Assembly (NCBI GenBank): GCA_033557835.1
Contig: JAWQRO010000222.1
Location: 1 to 47,984, forward strand
Source of the DNA: Helochares maculicollis
Lineage: Eukaryota; Arthropoda; Insecta; Coleoptera; Hydrophilidae
Direction of reading: 5' to 3'
DNA: 47,984 nt
Part shown: positions 12,501 to 26,792 of the stretch, in pieces
How positions within the stretch are numbered: the first letter of the stretch is position 1
Layout of the letters: each line of letters opens with the position of its first letter
Program-made: the position numbers and the translations under genes
Notes under the pieces: generated by a model
What the model saw: the letters and a program-made list of their open reading frames with translations, nothing else
Told to the model about the DNA's origin: nothing
The model's database searches: none

Positions 12501-13230
12501 ATATCCACTACTTATGTTAAACTGGAAAATGCACAACTACTGGCTTAAAAATGTTAATATTTGGGAAATATTGGATGCATTTTATTTATATGAGAAAAGA
12601 GTAGTATTTGTGTCCAGATAGTGTCAACCAGCCAACGCACGTTCATAACTGCGAGTGTTTCTTTGCGTCAATTTGTCTACGAGATACCAATCGATTGAAA
12701 AGTGAGAAAAAAGGAAAAATGTTCTACCTCTATCCCTCTCATACTATTTTATCTGCACAACTCTCATACATCAGAACCGAATACTCTATTAAATCTGCAG
12801 TGATAATTCAATTAGCTGCTTAATTTTTAGCATAGGATGCAACTCGAGCAGAATCCTTTATCTCTTCGCCTGGACAGATCTATTTTTACGTGTATTACTA
12901 GAACACTCCGTGGAGGGGGCGTTCATGAAACCAGAGAAGCGGGCAGTTAATTAATATCAAAGCCCGCCTAAACTTTCATCGAGTGCCCAACTACAATAAG
13001 AGCTAATGACATGTTAAAATGATGTAGATCCAGATTCCGTATCTGGTGGAAATTCATATGAAGGAAGTAATGCAATTAACTAACGGCAGCAATAATGTGG
13101 TTCGTAATTAACAATCTGGTTGTACAGTTTAATCCCTGCTGTTTCACTTTATAAAGCGCGGGGAACACAAACATATAACTGCATTTAATACAGTTAGGAT
13201 GCAAATATGCGATATTTTAGAATTAGAATC

Positions 13231-13345
13231 ATGACGGTTGTGCTGCTACCGCTACGCTTCCGCCACCGACGTTACCACCACCACTGTGGCTACCAACGCT
13301 TACACCACTGACGCCTGTACCACCAACAACGCTGCGGCCATACCT
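13231..13345. repeat. Degenerate ACC/GCT triplet-rich patch
   Basis: Imperfect ACC, CCA and GCT triplets. One + frame, open from 13227 without an ATG, reads as a proline/threonine-rich peptide. The opposite strand reads as a Gly/Ser/Val-rich peptide in one frame. Both end at stops within about 50-60 codons. No signal peptide or splice signal ties it to a gene. It may be a decayed triplet repeat or an unrecognised low-complexity exon. Confidence 0.35.
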
Positions 13346-13745
13346 ATATTTAGCGGGCCTCCAGCAAAATAGGATTGCTTTTAAATTAAAGCAATAAACT
13401 TTATTTGTGTATGTAGTTACGAGGCAGCATTTTTATCCCCCGCGCGCATGAATTTCCCTATGCAATTGCATTTTATTCCAGAGGCGTAATAGTCTAATGC
13501 TTTGCTATTCTGCAGCGGAAAGGATGGAAGGATAGAATTTAAATAATAGGAGACATAAAGTTATTTCGCGCTGGCGTTTTAGAGATTTTTGTATATTTCA
13601 GGTTGTTTTGAGTTTTATTTATTGCATCCGAAGGCAAAAGGAGTTTTAAAGCTACCAAAGATGGATAGATCTCTCCATTTCTCTGTTGGAAAAAGCAAAT
13701 CATTTCGCATTTTTCTGCATACAAATTGAAGTGTGTACCTAGCTA

Positions 13746-13759
13746 AGAGAGAGAGAGAG
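13746..13759. repeat. (AG)7 microsatellite
   Basis: Seven uninterrupted AG units in noncoding DNA. A shorter AG run lies near 20484-20496. Confidence 0.9.
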
Positions 13760-16700
13760 CGTTCCGAAGGAACCATTGGAAAATTTCCCCGAGTCTGCAT
13801 AAGGTTTTGTATAATTTTTCAATAATATATAGTATCACGTTCAGCAGTTTCTAGCTTTGTATATTTCAGTACTTTGGTTTATTGATTTTCATGGACACAG
13901 TAGGGAATCATAAAGTTTCAATAACGTGAAGTCTGGATATAGCCAGCGTCCTTCCTGTGAAACTAATAAAATAGAAGAATTTGAAAAGTTTGCTGCGCTG
14001 ACAGCTACGATCTGCGCCATTGTTGGATTCTATGACAGGGATTACGCTTCTTGCCAATGAAACTTTTTGATTGAACTATGTCATAAACTTGGATATTTCG
14101 TGTTCTACATGTAATAAATTCGTTGTTACTTTAGAATCACTCAAAGTTTCAGCGAGACCTATGCATTTTTCAAAGGTTTCGCGAAGTCTTACCGTCTGGT
14201 GGACGTGGTTTCAGCTTAAATCTAGTTAGACTAACCGATTTTTAACTTTGCTTTTAGTTTCTGAGGCACTGTAAATAGGTTTAATTTGTCAGCTTTATTT
14301 GTAGAAATAATGCGTTAATTGTAAAACGTGTTACTTAAAAACTATTCTTTACACATATTTGTCATATAAATTTGAGCTTCATCCCCAAACATTCCAAAGG
14401 AAGCGAATCAGGAACAAATCTAGAAAATAAGTGGACTAACTGAACAATTAAGAGACGAAAATCCGGAGAAATATAAAAATCGGTAAGAGTAAACATGCCC
14501 GAGAGGGGTCTAACCTAAATGGAAAATAAACAGAACAAAAATTAGAGACATATTATTTTCATTAGTTTCCGGCAATAAAACACATTTTACGAAAAATGAG
14601 AGGAAAATATCTATAAATACGGCATGTTACGGAACGATGAGAAAAATTGAGGTAGTGAAATGTTAATGACGGTAAATTCAACGCAGCATTTTTCATTCCG
14701 CCTGTATAAATAAAACCCAGTTCAAAAATATCGTTGCTTTTAATGCTTTTCTTTGATTCCTTTCTGCTGTTTATTGTGCTAAGTTCAACGATTTTCAATG
14801 TGTAGCAAATCTCGCGAAATGAAAAAAAAATTATGTGCCCATTTTAAGTTTTAAAAATTTGTTTTTACTCTTTCAAAACAATACAATGGGTAAGTTTCGA
14901 ATGAAATGAATTTGCAACGAAATTATTTTTGCACACTTTGCTAAATGAATTACAGCAGCTTTTACCATTTAGTAAAAAGTGCTGGTTAATTTTGCAATTA
15001 AAAGTCTTAGGCAAAACATTACGCGGACAATTTTTAAAGTTTATATTTGCTATAGATTCATTGAAGACATCTGAAGACAAAATTTGCTTATGTTAACCAC
15101 GATATTTATCCTAATACGCTTTATTACCCGTTTGAGAATCCAATGCAGTTTTTCTTAGCGAAATAATGAAAGATTTCAATTTGCATCTATATTAGCTGCA
15201 TTACAGACATCAAGATTACTTTATTTGCTTATACTACCTTATAAAAGCAATGAAATCAATGCAGTTTGCTATTTCGTTGTATAGCTGACAATATGGCCGC
15301 AATTATCAAAACAACAGTTATTGCCAACTACTTCTGCCAAGATTAATAGTCTTTCGCTGTATAAATTGCTTAACTAACACCGACTAATAGATTTGAACAA
15401 TAATTTTTAATATAGAAACAATAAAAGTAGCTGCTAAATTTGTTCTTATAAAATCTTTCATTTCATATAATTGAAAAGTTGTAATATAAAATGAAAATAC
15501 ATGGCGACTTAGTATGATACGGATTTTCTTCGCAGTTAAAGATGTCATAGTTAATGTGTCTAGATAGCGCATGAATTCGGAATATTTTTGCATATAAGCT
15601 TCTCAACTCTCTTACAGTTTATAAGGGAGATTTCTTCCTTGCAACTTATGTCTAGACGAAAATGTTCCAGAGGCGTATCGCAGACAGATGTTATGTGTTT
15701 TTTAAAACTCTAAAGCTTTGTTTTGCAGGCCGAAAGATAGAGAATAAAGCCGCAATCTATGTACAAAATTTTGACTTTTTTTGATATAATATAAAGCAGT
15801 TTATCTTTAAGATGAAAGTCATATATATGCATTTAGTTTTTGATATTTCCTATTATTAACTTTGCTTTACATAATTCAAATGAATACACGCCTTGTAGTA
15901 AATTTATTCAGAACAGTAGATTAAGGTACAACATCAAACTACCCTAGAAAACTAAAAAAGCCATAAAGAAGCAGATTAAGGTGTCGCTTCATTTATTAGT
16001 TGTTCGTTGGTGGTACTAATATCTTGCATATAACCATATTTAACACATTTATTGCTATGTAGCATTTGCTTTTAATTTGGTTTTAATCATCATATATGCA
16101 ACGTTAATTGATTTAAAAATCTCATTATGAAACGTTTGCTTCACTTGAATCGTCCGGATGATGAAAGATCCAGTTTTGCAACGTTTCAGTACCTTGTAAA
16201 AACACCAAGTACAAAGCTTTAAAAAGAATAAAAAAATCTAAAAATGTATGTGTTCACTAAATATACTCATTTTTTCAAACTTATTCTCAATAGTTTTGTA
16301 GGTTACTTCTAATAGAAGAGTTATCATATCAATTTTAAGAGCAGTTTGCAGCAATTTTAAGGGAATCACTAAACTCCATTGTTTGCCGCAAAGCAACAAT
16401 TAAATTACAATGGCAGCTTTTTATATAGTATGACACCAAAGCCGGTCTGTATTTATGTATATGTTTTTGCATTTCACTCCTTGTAAAAGCAGTATGACCT
16501 TTAAACTATAGCGAAACAAAATAAATATTTTAATATTTATTTTTAATTAATGAGTTGCTATTTGGCACGCAACTGGAAGAAAATGTTCCAAATGGAATAT
16601 CAGAGTATGTGTGCGGCCTTCCATAACTGCAACATTCAATAACACTGTTTTTTAAAGAATAGTCTAGAATTACATTTATTCGATTGGAAAGTTTCGAACT

Positions 16701-19700
16701 ATTACTAGTTTCGATCTTTTCAAAATGGCTAAGTTGAATCATGATAGTTCCCTCAAGTTTAGGGAAAATTGATAATATTAAGGCACGGTTGAAATAAATT
16801 CAGTTTCACACCATAATATGACTGATGTAACTTTGCTTAAAAACGCTAAAGTACTTTTCCTTTATCTATTAAATCTCAGAAGTTAAGGAAAAATCATTTT
16901 CCTAATAAATCAAAGGCAACCCTTTGAGTTCTTATGATTTGAAAAGCTCTAACATATTTTTCACGAAGTATTATACAAATTTACTAGCGCATTCTTAAAA
17001 CAATGGTTTTAATTTCACGCAAACTACTAAAATACTGAGTGTATTTTGGCAAGTCAGTATAGAAATGAAGTTTATTTGGCGATCCCGAAGTATTAACTGA
17101 TTTTACTTACAAAAATTGCGTCTTACGCGTCTAAAAGTGTTGCTTAAAGGGCGAGGAGCCTTGTCAGACTTCGGTTAGGAAACCATCGAATTGCATTGCC
17201 AAGGCGCTCTTCAAAAAACTAATCCCTCAAAAAAGATCACATTAACTCTTCGAAACTTAACGGAATAAGTTAACTGTAGGTTAATTTGTAGAATTATACA
17301 AGAACAGTACGTTTAGCGTGAACCAACTCTGTTGGAGCCGCTAGACTCCGTGCTATTAGATCCTTACACTTGAGAACCTAATTAGAACAATGAACAATTA
17401 TTGCCGGCTTCAGTAACAAGAGCTTGCCAAGGGATGTGTAATAATATGTCTGCCATTGTCCGCCGCGCAACTGCGGACCCCCATTATTCGCAAGTGTACA
17501 TGTTTGTTTGCGTATGTATGTCTGATGTTTGTGTTACAGAGCGCGCGACTTTTTGGTTTGTTTTCAATTTTCCCTCTTTGTTCCAACTGTTAAACTGAAT
17601 TATTTGAGTAGCACTCTGCAATTATTGCCGTGATGCTATATTACAAAGGGGCCATTTTCGATTCACCGCCGACGTTTGTTCCCTGCGCACCAACCTTTCT
17701 CCTCCTTCCCCAACCTCCAACCCGCCAGTGAATATTTCAATATGCATTGTTGTGCTTTTTGCTAGAAATTCTGAACGAATCCTGACAACATAATTACCTA
17801 TTGAAATTATGCTCTGCATATACAGTTGATTGAAATGACATAGTGCTATCGGCGTGACGCAGAACCCCACCAATTGCAACGGGATTTTGTTGTTGTTTCC
17901 ATTTATACCAGGCTGGTGAAAGATGCGTCGGCAAATCGCGATCATTTATCATAAATTTCCATTTGTTGTTGCTACCGCTTTTCGAAATGAACCGCCACCA
18001 TGAGGTAGGGACGAAATGCGGCTTGTTCAAATACTTTTTTCCATTGTATTTCTTACAAAGTGGACATCCACATCTGCCTTGCACTGTGTGACAGTTCAGA
18101 GTTGTGATGAGCACATATAATGTGTTATCCAACTATGGTTTGTTATGGCGATGCTCCTTCGTAGCCGGAAAAGATGTGCCGTGCAGATCCCCTCTTTCCC
18201 TGGAGCTGGCTAGCTTGGCCATGCATCAACACTTATCGCCCCTGGATAAATAATATTGCCCGACTCTGGTTCGCCACTTTCATTATCTTGTAAAAATAAA
18301 CCGCGTTCTCTGTTGTTATTAATGAAATAAATGGATTACCACTATATGTGGGAGGAAGAGCATACGGTATGATAAATTGTGGACTTTTTCCTCTTCGTCC
18401 TAACTGCCTTTGTTTTCAGACAAAACATTCGGTATCGACCGGCGCGTTACGTATGTGGTCGCCGATTGTTTGATAAGATCGCAAAAAGGATGTTTGGCAG
18501 GATTTTACTTTGGTTTTTAGGCTTTCGGATCATATAAAATAAAATTATAGGATACATATGTTGGCTCCTTTGATACAAAGCGATGTTTCATTATACTCTA
18601 CGAATCAGTTTTGTTTTACTGATTTCAACATTCGGCGCCATTCGGTTTATTTTTCACTTTTTTACCACATTTGAATCTCTAATTGAAAATTTTTGCTGGC
18701 ATTACATAGAAATTTGTATTAATTAATTTGAATTAGCTTTCTAATCCGTATTACGTCCTTGGTCTAGTAAACAATATATTTAGCTCCTCTGAATGCAAAT
18801 ATTTTCAATACATATTTTCAATGGAATTTTTGATGAGAAACAATTGCAGAAATAGTTTCGTTTGAAAAGACATTTTTGCCTCAAGTTACTAATCGTTTTA
18901 AGTAGAAGTTGATTGACAGATAATACTTTTATATGGCATTATAAGAGACAGGCTAAACAATATCTTCTAGCGAGCAAGCTACTGCATAGATACGTACTCT
19001 TTAAAACTATTTTGTATATAATTAGGAAAACGTACTCAAAATTAAAGCTCAATTATACATTTAACTTTAAGAAACTCTCTTAAAAATAAGGAAAAACCTA
19101 TTCTGACTTTGATTATTGACAGTTATTTGTAGCATAAATTTTATTATTCTCAATAGATTTTTAATATTTCAACTGAAAGTTAGCTAACTCATTTATTAAT
19201 ATACTGTTAGTAATTTCTTTTAACGGATTAGATTGCATAAAATGTTTTAATAGTTTCCTTATGATTAAGTTCGCCTTTGCCGAAAACTTATGTTTCGATT
19301 TTTAGAAGATATGACACAAAAATGCTACCTATTACTATTTACATTTCTTACAATTATTTATTAATGTTACATCATCTCTACAAAGGTTTTCAAGACGTTT
19401 GCGCAGAGTAACCGTTCTTGACCATTACAATTTCAACGCCCCTTGGAATTGTTTCCCCGAACAGGCTGGTGTTAGAGTACTTTGCGTCCGCCAATACTTA
19501 ATGCAAAAACAATAAAAGTAGCATATTCCGCAACGAATGCTGTTTTCTTGTTCAAACGCAAGACTTCATTTTGTTTTTAGAAGCAATGTCTACTCACTTT
19601 ACAAAAATTTGTTAATCAAAACTGAAAAATCTAGCTTATTGCGTAAAAACATTAACATGCAAAAATAAACTTCAATGCGACCAAGAAATTTAACAAAAAT

Positions 19701-22700
19701 TCTAACAGTCTGACATGCTAGAACAAAATCCACATTATAACATTTACATTTGCAGATAGTGCCTGGCTAAGTATCCGCCATGGACGTTGTCTTATCTAGC
19801 AGATTTAAATACTCCCACAAGAGTATTTTGTTGGAGGCCGTGCGGCAACCGCATTACCCCGTGTTATATGCACTCGGAACCTCCCAAACAAAACGCTGAA
19901 ATTAACACAATATATATAAGTAGCTTGATAAGCTGATTTATATAATATGATAATCTGGCAAACCACATCAAAAAGCGGCGAAGCAACACAATAGAATGCT
20001 AATATTCCCCTCCTTGGTGCAGTCGACTAAAAACTTACGCTTTGTATTTCAGCTAACTGGCTATAGAGAATGGATATACTGAAATACCAAAGAAAACCGA
20101 CATGAAAATTACGTTCTACAATGGTCTTGATGAAATTTTAAACGAGCATTCCGTGTGTAATGAGGAACAAAATTAAAAAACTTGCCATAAGACGAAAACG
20201 ATGAAAATGTATCCTCGGACTAGTGTGAACCACCAACAAACCACCCGCCCACTAGGTCCAAGGCTTGTTCCTTGTAAATTCTCATGCCAGACATACCAGT
20301 CATGATAAATTAAAAATGCTCTATGTTACCAGAACTCTCCACTAACTTTATTAAAGTTGCTTAGTGTTTATGTGAATTTTTTATTCGCCCCGAAGCAAAT
20401 TTCACAACCCAATTACTTCGAATATGGAGGCACGGAACAATTTTTCAGGCATGAAGCGTCCGTTGCACAATTAAAAATTGCTGAGAAAGAGAGAGAGCGA
20501 AAAGGAAATTTCTTAACCTTAGAGAATCTGCGTGGCGAATTATTAAAGTTTGGACACGGAGGCTTTTGTAAATTTTGAATTTCTGTTGAAGAGAACAAAC
20601 AAATTTAAAATTCCAGCAAAATTTCGAGAGGTTCATTTGACTTCTTCATAATTTCCAAATTTACTGTTCTTGTTACAGTCGTGAATGTACATATTTGAAT
20701 CCTCAGATTGCCTTCTTGGGATTTTTAGCAGTAGTTACCACTTTGCGTTATTCCATTATTGTATCTTAGCGTGGGGACTAGTGTCATAATTTCATAATAC
20801 ACTGAAAGTAATTAAGAACTAATCTTAGCGAAAATTTAACAATCTGGATTTGCACTACTCTTATATAAGCGAGAGGACACACCACCAGTGTGTTAGAAAA
20901 CAGCGAGTTAATTTTTTTATAGCATCGTTTATTTTAATTTATCACCACATTTATAACCAATACAGTACTTGTAAGCAACACAAAATCAATTTGAAGTAAA
21001 TTTTCTCAGTAATGAAGTTTCATTGTTAGCGTTAACGGGACATTTGCATCAAGCGATTGCTATCAATAGACGCTTTATTGTCCCATAACTGATGCGAATA
21101 TCTCCATTTAAAAAGTTATTTATAGTATACACTTCGTTTATCGCTCAGAACGACCGTAAATTCTTTCTTGCAATTACACCCTTATCACGCCCAGCGGTAT
21201 ATTCTCATTATTCTCCCTCCCTTAATTTAAGGGTGTCCACTCCACTATGCGGCGCCGTCCTCTTCTTTGTCCACTTTTGTCCCCTACAATGTTTTTACAC
21301 GGTTTAATTGTGTTTCCAGTTAACTTACTCTAGTTAGAATCTTCTCTCGTTTCGGGCTACTCCTATCGAATTTAATTTTATTTATTCTGTGTTTTTCAAG
21401 TCTTCCAATTTTGCGCGCCATTAAACACAAAATATAAATCGTATTTACCACCGCATACCCTGCTCAACAAGAATTAATTGTTTTCACCGTAAATTCGTTG
21501 CTTCCATTCAGCTACAGGCCGGCAAGACCAATTTTATAAATCAAACATTATCCACCCGCAGTATTTTCCTTTAGTGGAAGGGAATAACTGCAATGATTGC
21601 ATGCAAATTCCCTCAACTTTATTAACTTATCAATCGCGTATTACGCGACATGAAGAAGTTCATCGCGTTTTATTGCAAATTATACCAGGATATCTTTTTC
21701 AAACTAAAATGGAAACCCGATCTGGCTAGTATAAAACTTTATTTGATAAGGAATATTGGATTTTGTATAAAAAAGGCGGGAAAGTGATGGCGTGCACTTC
21801 TCTCGATGAAAATATATAACTTTGGAGAAACTTAAAATTGAACTACTTTCAAAATTTAATATATCGTAAACTTATTTTGTTTTATTGATCATTCATGTCA
21901 GGTCGCGTTGAAATGTGGCGAGATGCTAGGCGATGGTGAGGATCTGATGACGCGAAAACGAGTCGCTTTGGCAACACACCTCTTCAGAAATTTGCTGTTT
22001 TATTTCATTGCATCATTTCTACACAACTGCCCATTTCGATATTAAAATTTTAGCAGCAATAATGACAGTAATAATATAATTATACGAAGCTAGCTTTACT
22101 TCCACTAAATTTTGGATGTAAAATACAAATTATTCCATTTGGCACTATCGATAACCTATACTGTTAGAGAAATAACATGGCTTATATAGACCCCACAAGA
22201 TTAATAAAAATCTTTTATTCAAAGACAATTACTCGATTACATTTTTTTATATTTAGTACGAATGGAGCTATGCATATTCATTCTGTTCGAATATGAAGTA
22301 AATTCCAACATTGGCATTTCAGATTAAATGAATCAGAACGAGCAAAACCATTTGCATTACCATCACAGTGTTTACTAACTATCTGCCTCATTCGCAGTCC
22401 AGTCGCGTAATTTTCGTTTCCTGCAAGCTCCTATTGAGACAATTCTTGAGCAGTTGCAGTGTAACTAACTTCCAATAGGTTTGCGCATTACGAATTAAAG
22501 CTTGAAAGAGAGAATTTGTACGCAAGTAGCGGAAGTAAATGTGCATGTACATGTATAATTGAAATCTAGGAAGAGGAATACTGTAGACGGAACATGCAAA
22601 AGCATTTCTATCTAAATTATAAAATCAAGTTAATTTTCGAAAATCTTCTTGGGGTTGGGCAATGCTAGTAACGAAGAGACATTTTATCGTATATCGTTCA

Positions 22701-25560
22701 AAATTGACCAACACATTTAGCAATAGGTTTTGTATTTTGAATATTTCAGCACAGTGGCAATTTTAATGTAATAGGGTACATATGTCTTCAAATGAGCAGC
22801 TGATTCGCTACGATTGATTAATTTAAATGATTTGATAATTAATGGGGATCAGATATACTTCCTCTGTAAAGATAAGCTTAGGCAGAATTTGTCGCTGAAT
22901 AGTATTTAAAGCTTTTAAAATAATTTCAGATATAAATGTCAAAACAAAATCTATAGATACTATATTCTAAGTTAACCTTCAAAATTGAAGTATTAAATAA
23001 CAAAATAAACAAACGCTTTTATAAGGGTTTCTCCGAAATATATAAAAATACTCCTTCATAAAACAAATAGTTAGTCTAAACTAGGAATTTTAATACCCAG
23101 CAGGTATTCCGTCCCCTTTTGCGGAAGTTCCGGCTCCACCTGAACGTCTAAATCGGTGAATTCTAAGATAATGTTATTCGGGTAGGCGTGCACTTGTAAT
23201 TAAACTAATTTGTTTTATCACGTCAGACATTGATTGATGCAGTATTTGAACCGTTCGTTGCGAAGATAAATCTAGTATAAAATCGGAACTCCACTAAGGT
23301 AATTTTAGATGCATATCGCTTATCGTTTACGCCGGAAAAACGCAATTCCCCACCCTACAAACAACCAAAACTATAATAGAGTTCCGAGATAACTTTCATA
23401 AGAAAAGATTTATACACCCTGGCTAAAACGTGAAACTATCTAAATTTATTTTACTTTGTTTTTGTTGCGAATTTCTATTATATGTTCGGTTACTTTATTT
23501 ATTGCCCTATGCATTGCATATTTAGTTAATTTTCTTTTGATTTGTTCATAATTACGTAAATGATAACGAAACAGCTATAATAATGCACTGAAAACTATAG
23601 CAGTTGTGTAAAAAATATGTTTCTTTGTTTCAGGTATGAACTACTCCTTTTTGGAGTGCATCTTCAAAATCTGTTGCAGAATGTATCCACTTTAGTATGT
23701 ATAACGAAGCTCTTTGTTCTAAATTGGATTTTTACTATGTAATAAAACTTGTAGCTATTCCATTTCTTTACTTTAATACTTAATTCATTTCTATTTTCCA
23801 TTTATTTTATTATTGGTAATAGGTATTATTATTAATATATCCTGATTGTACGTAATCTGCAATTTATGCTAAAATAGGCTGGTGTCTTGATAGTAGTGTT
23901 AGCAAAATATAAACTTGTCGGTGTTAGTTATATTTAATTTCAGAATATAAAGCTAATTGAACACGGCCTCATAGACTAGATATGTACAAAACTATCTGGT
24001 TGGCACTAAGCAATTGCGCTTTTTTAAGAACAAATAATTTATTGTGCTAAAAGAAATATCCCATTACTTCAGCTGCATCATCATATTTTTCCATAATTCT
24101 TGTTTTTTAGTGCTAAAAACGGAATTAAATAAAATTTGACAACGCATTTATTATGAATTTTATTATTCAGGTATTTCCGAAAAGGTTCAAACTAGTAATC
24201 ATTTGATAGTTCTTTTATCAGGACTACATGATGAATGTAGAAACATATTCAAGGCGAGCGTAAATAATTTCTTATCATAGTGGAAAGCAGTTTTTTACAG
24301 TTTTGCATTATTTAGTTTTATTTATTTTGAATTTTTGTCATCTTAATTTATTGTTTAGTTTCATGGTAAAAACATAAGATATACAATTTCTTTGTAACTC
24401 CACCTTATAATGCAGACAAAGGCACTTAGATTCTCTACAAACATTCGTTTTAAACTGTGATGAATTATGTTGAATATCGCTTTGATTCGACCTTAAACTT
24501 GAATGAGCCCATTAGTGCTCCACATCTTTAAGCGAAAAATCACGAGAACTAATTTTAGTGTTCCTATTTTCGCAATGACGCTCTTTTACAGCTTCGCCAG
24601 CATACATCATTAACAAATGGTTTGTGATATACTTTTCACTTTTAGAAATAATGGCGCAAAATATGACAATAATATTCTTTTTGTTGTTCATATTTTATTA
24701 GGCTTAAAACTATTAAATTTATTACTACAATTGAATATAATATTGAATGTTAAATGTTTTAAAAACTAGTAATATCACAATCAAAATCTTTATTAATTTA
24801 ATTGTCATACTTACATAATACTGAAAATTTATCGTAAATTGCTGCGATGGAATCATATTATGTAGTACATATTTCTTCTTTGTTCGATTAATATATAGTT
24901 ATAATACGTTTTGAGATCAAGTTGATTTCTTTTTGTTAAGTTTCCGCTACTCCAGTCGTCTGATAATTCTAAGATATGTTGTTTATTAGTAATGGTGTTT
25001 ATATAGAAGTGACAATCATCATCTTTACTTATAATAGTTACTTGTCTTGTTTAGCTGCTTAAATCCTTAGATTCCTTTAACCGCTGTTCGATTTTATGGA
25101 GAAGATATTTAGAAATGGTCACGGGTAGACTTGGGTCAATCTGTAGCTTTTAAAAGATACAACACTGATCCAAGGTCGATGGTCTTATGAGATCCATTCT
25201 TGATTCTTTATTGAAATATTATTTCCTGATGACAATTGATAAGATTGATTGTTTCAAAGAAGGATTTAAGATTGACGAAATTGGGATGTTTATTCTTTGT
25301 ATGCAAAAACTTGTGAAACTCTTGTGGTCTATTAAAACTGGTGCAACACATTTGAAATTTGTTGTTCTTGTTCAATAGTTAGTCGTAAACTTTTACTGGT
25401 AGAAACCTTTAAGAGGATTTCCAGGTTTAAAAATTATGTATAATTTTTAATAGAATTAGGAAATAGGAGAGTTTCCAACCGGCATTTCTTACACACTACT
25501 ATTTTTATGTGATCTCGTATTGGCTAGGATTTCTTCAATTAGTGCTTAAATTAGCAACTA

Positions 25561-25585
25561 TTAGGGGGAAAGTAATGTCGTTTCT
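25561..25585 (+). repeat. Left terminal inverted repeat of the mariner
   Basis: Starts TTAGGGGGAAAGTAATGTCG. Compared with the right end it lacks about five bases (ACCGC) after GGGGG, so the two ends are no longer perfect mates. Confidence 0.85.
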
Positions 25586-25721
25586 GCGCATGTCGATATT
25601 TGATTGTCATTTGGTAGCTCATTACGGCCTTGGAAGGCGTGTCAAAGAGATTTTGAGGTTATTGGATCATATTTGCTTCAGAATAATTAAGTATTAGACT
25701 TTTGTTGCAATTTGGGGTGAA

Positions 25722-26718
25722 ATGGCCAGCCAAATACTAGAAGAGCATATCCTGCATTGTATGCTTTTTGAGTTTCGCAAGGATTTGCGATGTTTATCCA
25801 AGTGCATTGGATGTTCGAAAATGCCAAAGATGGTTCTCCAAGTTCAAATCAGGCAATTTTTATCTCTTGGACGCCCATCGATCAGGAAGACCAACAACAT
25901 TAAATAACGACGTGCTAGGGGCAAAAGTAGAAACAAATCCATGTCCAATAATTGAGGAACTTTCAAACAGCGTTTACCAACATTGGTTAACCATCCAAGA
26001 ATATTTGCCGTAAATTGGAACAATAAGCAGAGCTGGTGTTTGGGTCCCCCATGATCTATCCGTACAGAATAAAGCCAACAGGTCCATCACGTGCAACGTA
26101 TTGCTTCAACGGCATCGTACAGATCCGTTTTTTAATCGCTTGATAACTAGAGACAAAAAATAGGTCCTCTACGACAATACGAAACGCAAAAGGCTGTGGC
26201 TCAGCCGAAATGAATTGCCATGAACTACTGCAAGGCCGGGTTTACACCCCAAAAAGGCACTTCTGTGTGTTTGGTGGAATACACGCGGAGTTGTTCACTT
26301 AGAAGTGTTAAAGCTTGGACAAACTGTTAATGCAGATGTCTATTGTGAACAATTGGATCGAATAAACTGGTTTTTCATTGAAAAGTATCCGGCAATTGTC
26401 AATAGAAAAGGAGTTATTCTGCAACAATGCAAGACCGCACTGTGCAAAACGGACCTTAGACAAAATTAACGAATTGGGGTGGGAGGTACCGCCTCACCCA
26501 CCATACTCGCCCGATATTGCGCTTTCGTATTACCATTTATTCCGATCACGCAACATTGTCTTAGTGGCAAAAAATTAGAAAATGATGATGATGTCTAAAA
26601 TGCTATCTCGTCATATTTTACAGAAAAACCGATTGATTTTTACCGCTCCGGCATTGAAAATTTGTACACTAGATGGCAAAAGATTGTTGATAACGAAAGC
26701 GAATATATTGTTGATTAG
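25722..26718 (+). pseudogene. Mariner transposase pseudogene
   Basis: Relic of a DD34D transposase, which cuts and pastes the element at TA sites. It starts at ATG 25722 (MASQILEEH..). The frame then shifts near 25782, where roughly ten codons of the N-terminal helix-turn-helix region seem to be missing. Recognisable segments follow: WFSKFKSGNF, HRSGRPTTL, the WVPH linker motif, LHPKKALLCVWW, NARPHC, PHPPYSPDIA and a normal C-terminal end with stop TAG at 26716-26718. In-frame stops are TAA 26011, TAG 26161 (in place of the Trp after DEK), TGA 26221 and TAA 26596. The first catalytic Asp remains (26152-26154). The second is lost to a deletion of about 5 bp near 26425 that also shifts the frame, and the third is Tyr (TAT 26528-26530). 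A further frame change lies near 26555. No activity is possible. Confidence 0.93.
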
Positions 26719-26762
26719 AAATAAAAACTTGTTAAAAATGTAGACGTGTGAATTTATCTTAA

Positions 26763-26792
26763 GAAAACGACATTACTTTGCGGTCCCCCTAC
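26763..26792 (-). repeat. Right terminal inverted repeat of the mariner
   Basis: Read on the minus strand it starts GTAGGGGGACCGCAAAGTAA and continues with TGTCGTTTTC. It matches the left end apart from the first base and the five-base gap. TA follows at 26793-26794. Confidence 0.87.

Larger units (their letters stand above)
6420..25560. other. Noncoding DNA, probably intron 2 of the dynein gene (first part)
   Basis: Nineteen kilobases with no exon or gene that I can support. I looked for dynein signatures (AAA1 P-loop GPAGTGKTE type, WLYLEPIF, CFDEFNR) on the + strand and found none. Open frames are 60-112 codons, mostly overlapping on both strands, as expected by chance. Small features inside it are listed separately: a TA run, a hairpin, a GC-rich patch, a Pro/Gly-type triplet patch and an AG run. 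Whether this is intron or intergenic depends on whether the dynein gene continues beyond the window. Confidence 0.5.
25561..26792 (+). mobile_element. Degenerate mariner DNA transposon
   Basis: A 1232-bp Tc1/mariner-superfamily element. It is flanked by TA on both sides (25559-25560 and 26793-26794), the expected target-site duplication. Its ends are inverted copies of a sequence beginning TAGGGGGA and containing AAGTAATGTCGTTT. It encodes one transposase-like reading region on the + strand. The length is close to the usual 1.2-1.3 kb of mariners, so the copy is almost full length but dead. By eye the protein is closest to the mellifera/cecropia side of the family; this subfamily call is uncertain. 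Confidence 0.93.

Noticed and set aside
17622..18132. Two overlapping minus-strand open frames of 107 and 112 codons
   Set aside because: They overlap each other in different frames, show no domain, and have no splice or conservation support; in stop-poor, GC-richer DNA this is expected by chance.
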